This document shows positions 11,512-23,169 of a DNA stretch of 64,000 nt, piece by piece (the first letter of the stretch is position 1; each line of letters begins with the position of its first letter). Source of the DNA: Phlegmacium glaucopus (lineage: Eukaryota > Basidiomycota > Agaricomycetes > Agaricales > Cortinariaceae). Under the pieces are notes generated by a model that was given only the letters and a program-made list of their open reading frames with translations, had not been told where the DNA came from and did no database searches. The position numbers and the translations under genes are program-made. The stretch lies in NCBI GenBank assembly GCA_015039465.1, contig MU130540.1, positions 354,842 to 418,841 of the forward strand, in the 5' to 3' direction.

Positions 11512-11873
11512 TGTTGTAAGAAAACTAGATACAAAGTCTCAGCATTTGCGTGCCAAACGACCAGCATTGTGTAAATACCTAGATACAAAGTCTAGGTAAC
11601 TTGTAAGTAAAATGTAGTAAAAGAAATAGGTAGAATATATCTTACCTCAGTGTTTGCGTGCCAAACGACTGAGATAAATTACTGAGACAAGTCCATATTT
11701 ATACTAGAAATACCGTAGTGTACTCTAAGTAGTTATCAACGGTCTGGAATGGAAAGAAACAGATAACAAAAGAATAATAAAATGAACTGGGCAAGTGTGG
11801 CCAGGCCACATTTGTCTCAATGCCCATTGTTCCCCAAAACAATGGAACTCGGATGCGGTTTGTAATTCTAACA
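11512..11873 (-). mobile_element. Probable solo LTR (TGTTAG...ACAACA on minus)
   Basis: The segment starts TGTTGTAAG and ends ATTCTAACA on the plus strand; on the minus strand it begins TGTTAGAATTACAAACC, as in many Copia-type fungal LTRs. It contains two near copies of a GTTTGCGTGCCAAACGA palindrome (about 11545 and 11660). No matching TSD is seen (ACTCC versus CCTGT), so the call rests on the ends only. It truncates the 5' side of the Crinkler/RHS-type gene. Confidence 0.4.
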
Positions 11874-12150
11874 CCTGTCTCAACTTTAATTTATGCACCT
11901 TTGCTAGTGTTGCCGAAGTCCAGTCCAGAACCGAAGTTTGAACCTGAACGTCTGAGAACCAGACCGAAGTTCAGTCCAAGGTTCATATATTTTGCTGAAC
12001 TGAATGCTGGGTTCAACTCAGCGTTCAAGTAGATCACACTTCCACTGAACACGTTCAAACTCAGTTTGAACCGGACTCCTACTATAGCCTTCCAACCGTT
12101 ACCTGGGTGACACATTCACACTCCCATCATTCTCCATTCCCTGTCATTCA
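11874..12150. repeat. GTTCA/TGAAC palindromic repeat cluster (element end fragment)
   Basis: Many GTTCA and TGAACC motifs in both orientations, including GTTCAAACTCAGTTTGAACC at about 12052-12071. The same motif fills the ends of the hAT-like element at 35755-37532, so this is probably a terminal fragment of a related element. No coding frame. Confidence 0.45.
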
Positions 12151-12167
12151 TGATTCTTTGGTATATT

Positions 12168-12560
12168 GTTAAGCTTTAAAACAAAGGGAGTCATGTCGGA
12201 GTTACTCCGGAACGGAACCGGAACAGTAACCTGGAAAGGACATTGGCCTCAGCGTGTGTGCTGTGCTGCCCAGCTCCTAAGGTGTCCTGATTTCGGAACG
12301 GAAGAAGAAAGTAACAAGTCGGAAGCCCTCAGTGACTTAGAGGGAAAACAAGAGGAGGAAACTAAGTTGATATTCGAACTGAGGGAAAACATACAAGTTT
12401 CGAGTACTTAAATAAATAAAAGAATAGCAACCGAAATATAAAAGATAAATATAAGTGCTGCGTTCTGCTCCCGGAAAAGGTCCTGCATTCTTGGGTGAAT
12501 AATCCATGGCGGGTATGCTGACTGATGGTGGGAAGGATGATGACAAAGAATAGTGTCCGC
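12168..12560 (-). mobile_element. Truncated LTR of the 22.5-kb Ty3 family, inverted
   Basis: From TGTTAAGCTTTAAAACA onward the plus strand is the reverse complement of the 3' two thirds of the LTR at 22574-23142, including the CAGCATACCCGCCATGG segment. Similarity ends near 12560, after which unrelated sequence begins. Confidence 0.75.
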
Positions 12561-13489
12561 ATCTCCTCCACATTTCCCTTGTACCCTCCTACTGCTCCTG
12601 CAGTACTAGTTTTCTTTTCCCCTCTACACCCCTTCTGCTCAGCCAATGTGTTCCGGTATCAAAGACTATACAAAGAGAAAGAAAGTAAGGAATAAAAAAT
12701 AGTAAGAAAGAAACAAAAATTAATGATTTGGGCCTGTTACGTATCCATCAACATCTAATACCTGGTTCGCTCCACCGGACGCCGGAGGAAGGGGAAGGCA
12801 TCGTATCTGAAACACCGTGGTAACATGATCCACCCGGTGGTACGGTGTGGAAGCATCATATTTTGAGAATCTTTAATGTCTGGTTATTAGTAAATAATAG
12901 AAAGTGAGCTATATAAAGAAGATAGATTTCAGATTTTCTGGGATAGGGGAAGCTTTGAGCATTGTTAGTGATGTGACGGAAATTTGATCCAGGTGTAACT
13001 CGTTCAAGGAACGGACAGTTTACTTCGTAGTAACCGACACCTGGACACCATCTTCGACGTCAAAAACATAGATCATTAATTGTCTCTTAGCGTGGACAAA
13101 GATTGGAGAATGATACCCTTATGTTTACCTCCTCGTGACCAACTATTCCCCTTACATGGTTCCCTACCCTTTATATGGTTCCCTACCCTTTATATACAAT
13201 GTAAGGTAGTATGCACTGAGGCCAGGCTGAGGCTGCCTCAACAAAGGCCATCGGGCATGAGGAAAGGTCATGAGAGGGAACAAAGGCCAAGATGAGGTGG
13301 ATGCAGGCTGAGGCTCTGAAAAGGCATAGTAAGGCTGAGAAGGCTGCAGTGAGGTTTGGGTAATGGTGAAGAAGTGGTGATGAAAAAAAAAAAAAAAAAA
13401 AAAAAAACCTACTATCGATTTATATTTATAACACACGGACGGTTCTGATATAAAAATATAAACAAACGTAAACTCCGGTATACAACTTT
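12561..13489. other. Unassigned stretch with an A25 run
   Basis: I see no gene or element boundary here. A run of 25 A at 13383-13407 follows a purine-rich GAGGCTGAGGCT-like region (13220-13380), which could be the tail of a retroposon or an assembly feature. Confidence 0.4.
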
Positions 13490-14110
13490 ACCAACACCTC
13501 AGACGGTCTCAGGTGGTCTGTTCAGACCGCCTTATACAGGTCATTCTGAGGTGGCCTTAGACACCTGAGGCCACTTAAAATGACCTGAGGTGACCTGAAG
13601 TCACCTGGCCTGAGCTGTTTAAACCGGGTACAGTGTGACTTTTTAGGACCTGACCTCAGGTCACTTCAGGTGACCTAAGGCCACCTCATACACCCCCTCA
13701 CATGTCAGGAGACGAATTCGGTATAGAGTGGGACCAGTAAGTAGGGTTAAAGTCACAGTTTCCGTAGCCTCCTCGCACAGCGTAAACTCGTACGGAACAC
13801 CCATGTTTCGCTTTCACCTTATATTAAGAACTTTGGCCTGAAGTCAAGAAACTAGTGTCGTTACCCGTTGAGCGATCAGTGTAACCATTACCCTCCAGAA
13901 ACGACACTAGGTGGTCTAGACTAGTCTAGGCCAGTCTTATAAAAGGTCGGGTTTACCGTCATTATCTCGGTTAAAAAGACTGGTCTAAGACTGGTCTAGA
14001 CGAGTCTTTCTGGTCAAGACTAGTCTAGACTAGTCTAGGTTCAGACTGGTTAAAGGCTAGTCTTAGGTTGGTTAAAGGCTCGTCTTAGACTGATAAAGAC
14101 TCGTCTAAGA
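13490..14110. repeat. Two blocks of palindromic repeats: GGTGACCT type and ACTAGTCTAG type
   Basis: 13500-13690 is packed with AGGTGACCT, AGGTCACC and CCTGAGG motifs. 13905-14110 is packed with GACTAGTC, GTCTAGAC and AAGACTGGTC motifs. Each resembles the subterminal repeat block of the TCCGG- and GATCAG-type elements but with a different palindrome. No TIR pair could be closed. Confidence 0.6.
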
Positions 14111-14329
14111 CTCGTCTTAACTCAACGTTCGAATCCTTTACTTAGTGGACTGAAATGATCTTTTTATTATATTAATATCTTTAATTTGATCGTTATATAA
14201 TTAAGTGGTTATATATGTCCATCCTATCGTTCCTGAATAGCGGTAGTTCTAGTACATAAAACAAGTCACGCTCCCCACACTAGTGCACTGGTGTACACTA
14301 CACGGGTAATGACAAACAACTACAGCAGG

Positions 14330-14815
14330 GGGACAAAGAGTGTGGTGGTGGTGATGGTGGTGGTGGTGGTGTGGGCAAAAGTTCTTGTGGGTAAAACTGT
14401 CGGTGGTATTGTTGTTCTTAGTGTTGGCTGTTGCCATTGGGGGGGAGTCCTTCCCCCCTATAAATAAAATAAAGTAAGATAAGGTGAAGTGACGATTGTA
14501 TGATATTATCCAGTACATGTTGTAGTTACTGTTGTTACATGTTGTACATGTTGTACATGTTGCTGGGTATGTGGGCATGTTGCTGGTGTGTGCGGCACAT
14601 GTTGCTGCGTTGCGTACATGTTGTTGTTTGCTGCGCTTGTTGTTGTGCACGTGTGCATGCTGCTGCTTATATGCACATGGTGCTGCTTATGTGCACATGC
14701 AGCTACTCATGTGCACATGTTGCTGATTATGGGTGGATGTTGCCGCTCATGTGCGGCTGCTGCTGCTTATCTGCCGGTGTTGCTGCTTATGGGGGGATGC
14801 TGCTGCTCATGTACG
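14330..14815. repeat. GTG/GTT array and TGCTGCTTATGTGCACATG repeats
   Basis: A GGT/GTG triplet run (14340-14375), a G7/C6 hairpin (about 14437-14459) and then 20-25-bp imperfect units of the type TGTTGCTGCTTATGTGCACA (14520-14810). The architecture matches the hairpin-array elements at 3190 and 15012. The frames found here are repeat translations. Confidence 0.6.
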
Positions 14816-15479
14816 AAGAAAGGCAACTCTAAGTCTCTAAATGATACAACTCAAATTTGGACTTAAGTTTGTTTAATATAGCCCTTTCTCAATAAGGAAA
14901 GAAGCTATTAATAGATTTTAAATAGATCTAGGGTCCTAAGAAGATCCTCTATCATTCTATTCAATATTTCCTCTTTGGGAAATTTTTCCCATAGGCCAAA
15001 TCCCATTTAATGCAGTACTTTTCTGTCCCCCACCAGATCTGAGTAGTTCTGACCAATTCTGATCAGATCTGATCAGAATTGCAATACTTATAAGTCAATT
15101 CCTACTAACTCATATTTTTTCTAAAATTTCTAACATATTAATTTAAATTTAAATTTAAATGGATTAATTTAAATTTAAATTTAAATGGATTAATTATACA
15201 TTTTGAGGTGGGATTAGTTACTAGTACATTAGAATAACAAAATACATTAGTTGATATCAGAGAAATGAAATCAAAATACTAAGTGGTCAAAATGAGTGGG
15301 TAGAGTGGGTGTGAAATAAATGGGCAGGTGGTAGAAAGGGGGGGTGATGGGTGCAAAACGGGGGTGATGGGTGTAAAAAAGGGGTGATGGGTGCAAAACG
15401 GGGGTGATGGGCGTAAAACAGGTGTATGTGGGTGGTTGAAACGGACGACGACGAGGAGGCATCGCCGTCATCGTTCATT

Positions 15480-15660
15480 GTCCGTCATCATTGTCGTTGT
15501 CCGTCATCGTTGTCGTTGTCCGTTGCCGTCATTGTTGTCCGTTGCCGTCATTGTTGTCCATTGCCGTCATTGTTGTCCGTTGCCGTCATTGTTGTCCGTT
15601 GCCGTCATTGTTGTCCGTTGCCGTCATTGTTGTCCGTTGTTGTCATTGTCATCCGTTGTT
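15480..15660. repeat. ~19-bp minisatellite GTTGCCGTCATTGTTGTCC
   Basis: About eight head-to-tail units with few mismatches, inside the GATCAG-type element. Long frames on the + strand here are only repeat. Confidence 0.8.
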
Positions 15661-16209
15661 GTCATTGTCATTGTTGTTTGTCGTCATCATTGTCGTTTGT
15701 CGTTGTTGTTGTGGCTTGTGGTTTGTCATCGTTCGAAAACTAATTAAAAAAACCCCCCTGGTGAAAGGGGGGGTGGTGATGGTGTGTTGATGTTGAGGCA
15801 TGGTAGTAGTGGGGATCTGGTGGTAATTAGTAAGGTAGAATTAAAAATAAAATAAAAACAAACAAAAACCCCCTCGAGGGGGGGGGGTAGCCGTCACCAC
15901 CATCATCCGTCGTGTTGTACATCGTTGTAAGCCGGTGGGTGTCGTTTGTCGTCGTCACATTGGTCGTTCGTCGTGATACAGGTCGTGTGTTGTTGTTGTA
16001 TGTGTGTACGTGTCGTGTGTCGTCGTCGTGCATGTCGTACGTCGTACATGGCCTAATACAACATGTTAGTAGTCAATTAACATAAAATGAAGTAAAAAAA
16101 TACCCCCCCTGGTGAGGGGGGGTTACCGTTGCACGTCGTCATCGTTGTAGTGTCGTACATTGTTGTGGTGGTGTCGTACGTTGTTGTTGTTGCTCGCTAT
16201 CGTTGTCGT

Positions 16210-17431
16210 TGATACACTGTCAGTACGCTAGGTGCTGTACTAACTGAGGTGTGATGCGGCTCGGGGCTTCGGTGGCCTAAACACTGAGTCAAGTGTATGC
16301 AGAAAGGTTCCAACTAAGGTAGGGCAACAGGATATGAGACGAGCGAAATGAGGAGCGATGTAATGACGAAAGGGCGACGAAGTAATGAAGTGGCGACGCA
16401 GTGACAAAGGGGAGACGCAGTGATGAGGGGGAGACGCAGTGACAAAGGGGAGACGCAGTGACAAAGGGGAGACGCAGTGATGAAGGGGAGACGCAGTGAC
16501 AAAGGGGCGACGCAGTGACAAAGGGGCGACGCAGTGACAAAATATAGTCGCTGTATGTGCGACTCGCAGTAAAACACAAATGAAATGAAGGTGAACAACG
16601 AGAGAGACGATGACAAGACTTAATTCTATACTCTGGGGAGAGAGGCGAATACTTTCTTATTGTCCTTTGTAACTAAATTACAGGAGGTTTTTATAGTAGG
16701 TAGAGGAGATCACATGGCTAAGTTGCACATGTGTATCTATAAAACAAATCAAAACGATGAAACAGGAGTCCAAGAGGGACTAGGCAAAATGGGGAGACAA
16801 AACATCAGGGATAGTGGGCAATAAATGAAAGAGGACCGGTCGTCGCTCCGAGGGCTGGCAGAAGACATGTGGTATAGAGAGGCGATCAAGGAGCGATGAT
16901 AGATGTATCAAAAATAAAGGAAACAAAGTGCTTGAGGTAACCGAAGAGAAATAAAAGAATATAAATGATCAGCGACCCAAAATACCCAATGGTGTTAAGG
17001 AACTTCTCGATCCGGTGATTGTCGCTGGATAGGGGCGACTGGTAGGGTAGCAACGACGATTCGACACAGAACGATTCGGTGTAGCGTAAGGGGACGTCGG
17101 TCTGGGCAGTGGACATGCCTACGACTCTTAGACGAGTGAGCATTACCAAATATGGAAAAAGCATGACTATACACGTGACTGCTGGTGAAAGGGAGTGAAA
17201 GGGAGGCAGAACGCCTAATGTCGTCCGGGTACTGCCGGAAAAGGGGGCGATCGTACGAGCGAAATATAGCCAAGGCATTTAGGAAGCTTCTGGGGCAGTA
17301 GAGGAGACGACCGAATAGCCAGAGACTTATCTATGCAATAAAACAGCAAATAGTTGGTGTAAGAGGCGACGTAGAGCGACGTCGCTGCCAAAAATGCGAA
17401 AAAGGAAGGCAGGGAACCAGCATGTTCATCA
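16210..17431. mobile_element. Possible solo LTR or insertion within the GATCAG-type element
   Basis: Sequence from TGATACACTGTCAG to GTTCATCA interrupts the GT-rich array and differs from it in composition. The ends are TG...CA and a 4-bp TCGT lies on each side. It holds a 20-bp minisatellite. No coding frame was recognised. The 4-bp repeat is weak evidence in a GTCGT-rich context. Confidence 0.35.
16350..16545. repeat. 20-bp minisatellite GACGCAGTGACAAAGGGG
   Basis: About nine or ten units of GGGGAGACGCAGTGACAAAG with variants (GATGAGG, GCGACGCAGTG). Confidence 0.85.
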
Positions 17432-18136
17432 TCGTATGTCGTACATGACTATTGTAAGTTGTTAGTAATGAATTAAGATAGAATAAAATAAAAAATACCC
17501 CCCCTCACCAGGGGGGGTTACCGTTGTTACATGGCTGTCGTCGTTGTGCTGCCACTGTTGTTCGTTGCCGTTATTCATTGCCGTTATTCATTGCCGTTAT
17601 TCATTGCTGTTGTTGTGTAGTGGGTATTAGCATATAATGGGGGTCGATAAAATAATCGACTTACCTTTTTATGACCACAGATGATGCTGTGCATCGTCTG
17701 TGGTTGTCGTTACTGGCCGTGTGACGGTGTGAGAGACAGAGAATGAAATCAACATTACTTGTGCAAGTCACATGTGATCACGTGATCACACCCCTCGCAC
17801 TGAACAAAATACACGATTTTGATGGCAACAAGGTCATTGCCATCTAATCTCAATATAGTGCTACTTGACATATTACCATAATTATATTATTTTTCTAGTA
17901 AACTCAAGTGGTTCATTTGCTGATCTAACTTAATTCTGCTCGGAAATGGTCAGATTCTGCTCGGAAATTGGTCAGAATTAAATCTGATTAGATCAGATCA
18001 GATCTGGTATTTCTGATCAGAAAAATTGGCTCTATTACTGCCATTTGGGCTTGTAAAAATTCTGACCGGAATCTGATCAGATCTGACCAATTCTGATCAG
18101 ATCTGATCTGATCTGGTGGATCACAGCAAAGACCTC

Positions 18137-18599
18137 CTGCAATCTTCATCTACCGTGGTCAAAAACCCAAAAAGCACGTGGTGACGACGTTTGGATTCCA
18201 CAACAGGAAGCCCCATTAGACCCAATCCACACAATACACAAGCATTTTATGAAGAACAAACTTAATACCTCCCACCCCATATCTGCTTACCACAACACCC
18301 ACAATAAGGTTGTTATGCTCACTAGACCACAATTCATTCAATGTATCAACCAGATATTGCAAACGACTGGCAAAGGCTACCCGCACATCATGGGCCACTG
18401 TTTTCATATCAGAGGCACCACCTTTTATCTCGTTTTGGGTGTTCCTCCCGACATGGTCAAAAAATTTGGCCGCTGGCAATCTCAGGCCTTTCTGGAATAC
18501 TGGTGTTGTCTGGATTACTTAGGCAAAATCCACTTAGATATGCTCCCTCTCAACCCTTCCATTCCACTGAGATCTGCATGTAACCTGCCTAAGGCTTGA
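18137..18599 (+). pseudogene. Tyrosine recombinase, C-terminal fragment
   Basis: The frame can be read from about 18147 (upstream of the first Met at 18249) to the stop at 18597-18599: L-H-L-P-W-S, then R-G-D-D-V-W-I-P, then G-H-C-F-H-I-R-G-T-T-F, G-V-P-P-D-M-V-K-K-F-G-R-W and L-E-Y-W. This matches the catalytic end of the basidiomycete tyrosine recombinases (HxxR box, GRW, nucleophile Tyr) used by Crypton- or DIRS-like elements. The Arg of HxxR is His here (CGT to CAT), so it is probably inactive. The N-terminal part is missing because the GATCAG-type element ends at 18136. Neighbour: a DUF6589-type gene on the same strand 330 bp downstream. Confidence 0.7.
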
Positions 18600-18925
18600 C
18601 TTCGTCTCCAGGTCAATCTTTGTCTATGACTATGATGTGCCTTAGTCTTGTTACTACCATTGGTTTTCCATAGTCATTTCCTCAGTTCGACCCCAGTTTG
18701 ATGAACTAGGAATCTGAGAAACCGCTAATCAGAATCAGAATTATTGGTTCCAGATTTTTATCTCGTCGCTACCGCTCCCAGAAAAGTTAGTAAGTTATTT
18801 AGGTCAGACTGTACTCCTTCAGCATATCAAACTCTTATACGCTAAATAAAATACATAAAATATATTGGGCAATTGGATGGCAAGGAATTCACTATTTCAA
18901 CCGTTAGCAAAATTGGCTTTTTGCA
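18600..18925. other. Spacer between recombinase fragment and DUF6589 gene
   Basis: No coding frame or repeat recognised. A TTTTTGCAG at about 18917-18925 could be the acceptor of an intron at the 5' end of the next gene. Confidence 0.4.
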
Positions 18926-21154
18926 GTCAAGGTGCCGCGCACAGTTTTCCGTGTTGAGAGCCGAATTGGGCAATCAGTTTCATATCAGACAGTCTACCAA
19001 GCTCTGCAACAGATGGCTAAACAGAAGAAAGAAGACCTCCAGGCTGCAATAGAAGCTGGGCGTCATTTTATTGTGGTCAGTGACAACATTCAAGCTTACG
19101 CACGCCAACAAGACCACCGTATTGGAAAATAAAACCAAATGATCACCGGACTTGCAGCAATGGCAGTTGAAATGGAAGACTACCACCCAGAGGCCTTTGA
19201 CATGAATGATATCATCCAGCATCAAAAACAACAGGAGAGAAAGAAGTTGACAACAGACCTTATTCTGGAGGATATTGAGGCACAACATCTTGAAAATGTA
19301 GCTGTTGTTCATTTCCTCCAGCGTCTTCTCAACTTTGTGCCAGCACTTTTGCCATATTGCCAGAAACTATGTGAATATGTAGCATCATCAGTGTCCAAAA
19401 ATCAAATTCCTAAAATGAGATGTACAAAAGTCATGCCACTTGCAACCAACAGCGCCAACGAGATGCTTATACAGGGGATGAAGGAAGGCATTCTTGATTT
19501 TGCATCAACACAGATGGGGATGAAAAACGAGACACTCAATAACATGGCTTCAATTTGGTCGGGTGATGGCAAAACTTTCAATATGCTATTGTCCCTTAAG
19601 AAAATGTCAGCAATGGAATCTAACAACTTTCATTCATTCCAGTGGATGATTCCTCTTCTTGAACTTTGGCATACAAAATGGACCAACCTGAGCCGAATAG
19701 TCTGGACACACTGGGGGTCATCTGACGAGCCAAACTCCCTGGCAACCATTGCAAGGCTGGCAGAGTGCCCAATACCATCAGATATGAGAAAGGTAGACTT
19801 TTATGATGGTGCGCACCTCATTAATCTCGCCCTTGATTCACATCTGCTACTCTGCTGGGAGTTGAGTGATTAACAAAACAAGTTGGGTATACTTACTCAC
19901 CAAATTCAGGTTACATTTTGCGACTACAAATCTGGTTGAATATTTCGCTGGTCAACATTTGTTGCCTACCTTCAAGGAGCTTCTCAGTATCGCAAGAGTC
20001 TTGTCTCAGCGACATGGTACCACACAGGCATATAACTCAGCATTAAACACCAGTGCACCACCTGAGAACCGGCCACTGAGAGGATCTGAATGGATCAGAC
20101 CAAGCCAAAGCATGAGTGAGGATGCTTCAATGGAGGAGAATGAGGGTCAAGATGATGATGAACTTACGCTACCCCTCCCACCTGAGCAACCCAGGGACAA
20201 GATTGACACTATGCTTGCAAACTCAATTTTATTCATCTGAAATGCAATTTGGTGGAGAGAGGTTTGTACAGCTGTGGCAGAGGGTGATAGTGGGCATGTG
20301 TGGGAAATAATGAAGGTGAGTTTTGAGAAAGATGTATGTGGCTGAATACAATAATCATTGTACTCCGTAGGTCTGGCTTGTTACCTTTGCTGGCAGTGGA
20401 AACCCATATTACTGTCAGTTTCTGATGGAGTTGTTTTGCAACTTCAAATAGGAATGGAGCGATCTCCTGATTGATGCCATTCAGAAGAACTGGGTTGTCA
20501 ACCTAAAAGGTCAGCAAGGACACTTCATCAAAATGGATTTGATGCAGGAACACTTCAACTTCTGGCTGGAGGATCTTGCCCAACACAAAGGGAAGCAATT
20601 TGATGATGTCTTTTATTGTGAGGTCCTTTCAATGAACGTCAATAATTTCCTAAATCTTAAAGATGAAATGGAAGAAAATGTTACCTTAAAAAGGCACACC
20701 AAAACTCATGGCAAAAGCAGTATTGACAATGAGCTTTGGGTTGTCATGAATCACCTCCGAGAGGAAGAAGTTGATAGTTTTCGACCAGGTAGAAACATTG
20801 CCACCATTGACCGTGATGACCTAACAGAAGGCATGAAGACTCTTTGAGGAGGGAAAGTCTGATTTTGTGGCAAAAAGTACAATCACATCAACTATTACCA
20901 AAATGCACATGGCTACATCAGACTCATCAGCGATAAATGAACTACACCAAGGGTTAGAAGAAGCTGAGGAATCAGAGGAATTGGAGAGGGCAGAGCTACA
21001 ACAGGACAAAGACTTACCAGATGATGAATTACTCAGCAATGATCTAAATCAGCGGCAGCGGCGCATACCACATCAGCAAATGGCTCCAATTGATGGTGAA
21101 GTCTATATGATTGAGAGCATTGGTAAGTTTATACTCCATGAAATCAGGGCCTAG
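18926..21154 (+). pseudogene. DUF6589-type protein, three exons visible, several stops
   Basis: Coding runs 18926-19860, intron 19861-19909 (49 bp, GT-AG), 19910-20315, intron 20316-20370 (55 bp, GT-AG), 20371-21154. Hallmarks of this agaricomycete family that I recognise: S-D-N-I-Q near 19080, D-H-R-I-G, M-E-D-Y, L-A-T-N-S-A-N-E, G-D-G-K-T-F, L-E-L-W-H-T-K-W, C-P-I-P-S-D, A-E-G-D, F-A-G-S-G-N-P-Y-Y, D-L-M-Q-E-H and N-V-N-N-F. The D-N and G-D-G positions look like metal-binding residues of an RNase H-like fold, but that is inference; the function is unknown. Damage: TAA at 19130, TGA at 20238-20240 (CGA expected), TAG at 20449-20451 (TGG expected) and a frameshift near 20840. The acidic C-terminal tail fits. 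It converges on the helicase gene; the two stops are almost touching (21154 and 21144). Confidence 0.75.
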
Positions 21155-22573
21155 AGCTCACCTTTCTACATTTTGGATCAATGTTCTCAATATTTTCTCT
21201 AGATCCAACATCATGAAATCGTTGTTTGGCAAAAAGATCTTGATATCCATGTCTGGGAGGTATTGGCTCCCAGACGGATGATAATGTATTTAGTGCTGAG
21301 GTTGGCAAGAGGGCCAGGCGAGGTGATGATGGAGAACTCAACACCGTGATATGAGAATTTGTTGGTGCTGAGATGGCGAGAGGAGCTGGGTGAGCAGGCA
21401 GGCGAATGACGAGCCTAGAAATCAATGGTTGTGAAATGGGCTCAGTTGGGGGCTGCTGAGCATTGGTGGTCTTCAGCCTGTCTTCCTTGTTTTTTGCTCG
21501 TGTAAGAGCCGCTTTTTGAGACTTGTTCTTCTTTGACTGTTGTATGTAGTGGTCAAACCGATGGTTGAGATCTTCTATAAGAGTAAAAAGGGCATCACCA
21601 TCACTTTGTAAATACTTCCAGGTCAGCAGGATGGTATCCAGGGATTGATGAGCCTGTAAAAGATGAAAGTGATCAAGGATGAAATCTAAGGATGTGCCAG
21701 CCCGCAATACGTCATGTGGCAAATGGCAAGCAGCGACATCAGTCTTTTGGGCCCAACGTGTGATGGCAAAATTATTAAGCCACTGGAGTGCATTACTACA
21801 GAGAGACTTGGTGAGAACTGGCAGGAGAGCAACAGTGGGTGTATGATCTTTTGGCAATATTGTAGTGGTAGTAGTGGTGGTTATTGTGAGAGTGAGATTC
21901 TTGTCAAACTTGACACAGCTGCTGCATGGATAGGGTTGGCCAGCTTCGAGACAGCCAACACTTGACATGGGACCAGGGTTACTCAAACATATATTGGTAC
22001 TCACAACAAGGCACCTAGCTGAGGTGGGACAAGTGAGAAGCTTCACAAGGTCAGTGTCAAGTCCATCCAGATGTTTTTGGAGCTGAGGGATTGGTGCAGT
22101 GTTTGGAATATCCAAAGCTCTGGCAGCATCCAGTATGTTGGATTCCACAAATGTCCATGCCTGAGCAGCGTTCTCAAGGTCACGTCCCACATGCCCATTT
22201 TTCTGAACAAGATTGCACAGGGTGCTAGGAAGGCCAATATTGATGACATCTGTGATGTTTCAAACATTCATACCCATCCCAAATGCAATTGAGGCTACAA
22301 TGGTTGTTGTTTGCTCGCAATTTGCAAAGAGTTCATGCGTCCAAGCATTGTATGATGGTGATGTTATTGATGTCCAGAGCCGTACATTGTCAAGTCGTGT
22401 GACGCCAGGGGGGTATTGCCTCCATCCATATAATGCAACTCGGAAACAAAGGTCGAGGGTGTGACAATAAATGATGGCCTTGACACCACACTTGAAGGCC
22501 CATGCAATATCTGGGAATTGGCACCCAGAGAGCTTGTGTGCGAGTCCTCAAATAATCATGCGAACATTGGGGC

Positions 22574-23142
22574 TGTTACATTCCGTTATATGTTACTCCG
22601 GTCCGGCTCCGTCGGAGCTGTTTCCGGTAGTCCATACTCCGTACAGTGCCTTCCCTTATATCCCGAACTACTCTTCCTATGTTCAACTCCGAGACTTCTC
22701 CGTGTCATCCCGGTTCCTCCGTCTATACTCCAAACCCGTTATCACTTCTTCGCCACTACCACTATTCTTTGTCATCATCTTTCCCATCATCAGTCAGCAT
22801 ACCCGCCATGGATTATTCACCCAAGAATGCAGAACCTTTCCGGGAGCAGAACGCAGCACTTATATTTATCTTTTATATTTCGGTTGCTATTCCTTTATTT
22901 ATTTAAGTACTCGAAACTTGTATGTTTTCCCTCAGTTCGAATATCAACTTTGTTTCCTCCTCTTGTTCGTCCTCTAAGTCACTGAGGTCTTCCGTCTTAT
23001 TACTTCTTCTTCCGTTCCGAAATCAGGACACCTTAGGAGCTGGGCGGCACAGCACACACGCTGAGGCCAACGTCCTTTCCGTTACTGTTCCGGTTCCGTT
23101 CCGGAGTAACTCCGACGTGACTCCCTTGTTTTAAACTTAACA
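22574..23142 (+). repeat. 5' LTR of Ty3 chromovirus 1
   Basis: Bounded by TGTTACA and TTAACA. Contains CAGTTCGAATAT at 22933-22944, the complement of the primer site after the LTR, so the RNA 5' end is inferred to lie near 22933. Confidence 0.92.
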
Positions 23143-23144
23143 GT

Positions 23145-23156
23145 ATATTCGAACTG
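23145..23156 (+). promoter_or_regulatory. Self-priming primer-binding site
   Basis: ATATTCGAACTG, two bases after the LTR, is a perfect 12-nt complement of 22933-22944 within the LTR. Tf1/sushi-group retrotransposons prime with the 5' end of their own mRNA in this way (established for Tf1). Confidence 0.75.
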
Positions 23157-23169
23157 CTCACCCACTCCT

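Larger units (their letters stand above)
15012..18136. mobile_element. Large non-coding TIR element, GATCAG type, with hairpin arrays
   Basis: The left end near 15012 (GCAGTACTTTTCTG then CCACCAGATC) is the inverted counterpart of the right end CAGCAAAGACCTC at 18136, preceded by GATCTGGTGGATCA. Both ends are followed inward by GATCAG/AGATCT repeats (15035-15080; 17940-18120). The interior has AT-rich DNA, GT arrays, hairpins at about 15752, 15869, 16102 and 17498, and a conserved box with CACATGTGATCACGTGATCA near 17765 also present near 4350, 5425 and 6745. No transposase frame. No clear TSD. The right end abuts tyrosine-recombinase coding sequence that has no partner on the left, so the flanks were rearranged. 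Confidence 0.65.

Noticed and set aside
11820..12115. Frames through the GTTCA block as genes
   Set aside because: Open on both strands only because of palindromic repeats.
14249..15790. Overlapping frames rich in Cys/Leu/Val or His/Arg
   Set aside because: By-products of minisatellites; three frames are open at once.
15012..18136. A simple target duplication for the large GATCAG-type element
   Set aside because: Flanking octamers do not match and the recombinase coding sequence on the right has no partner on the left.
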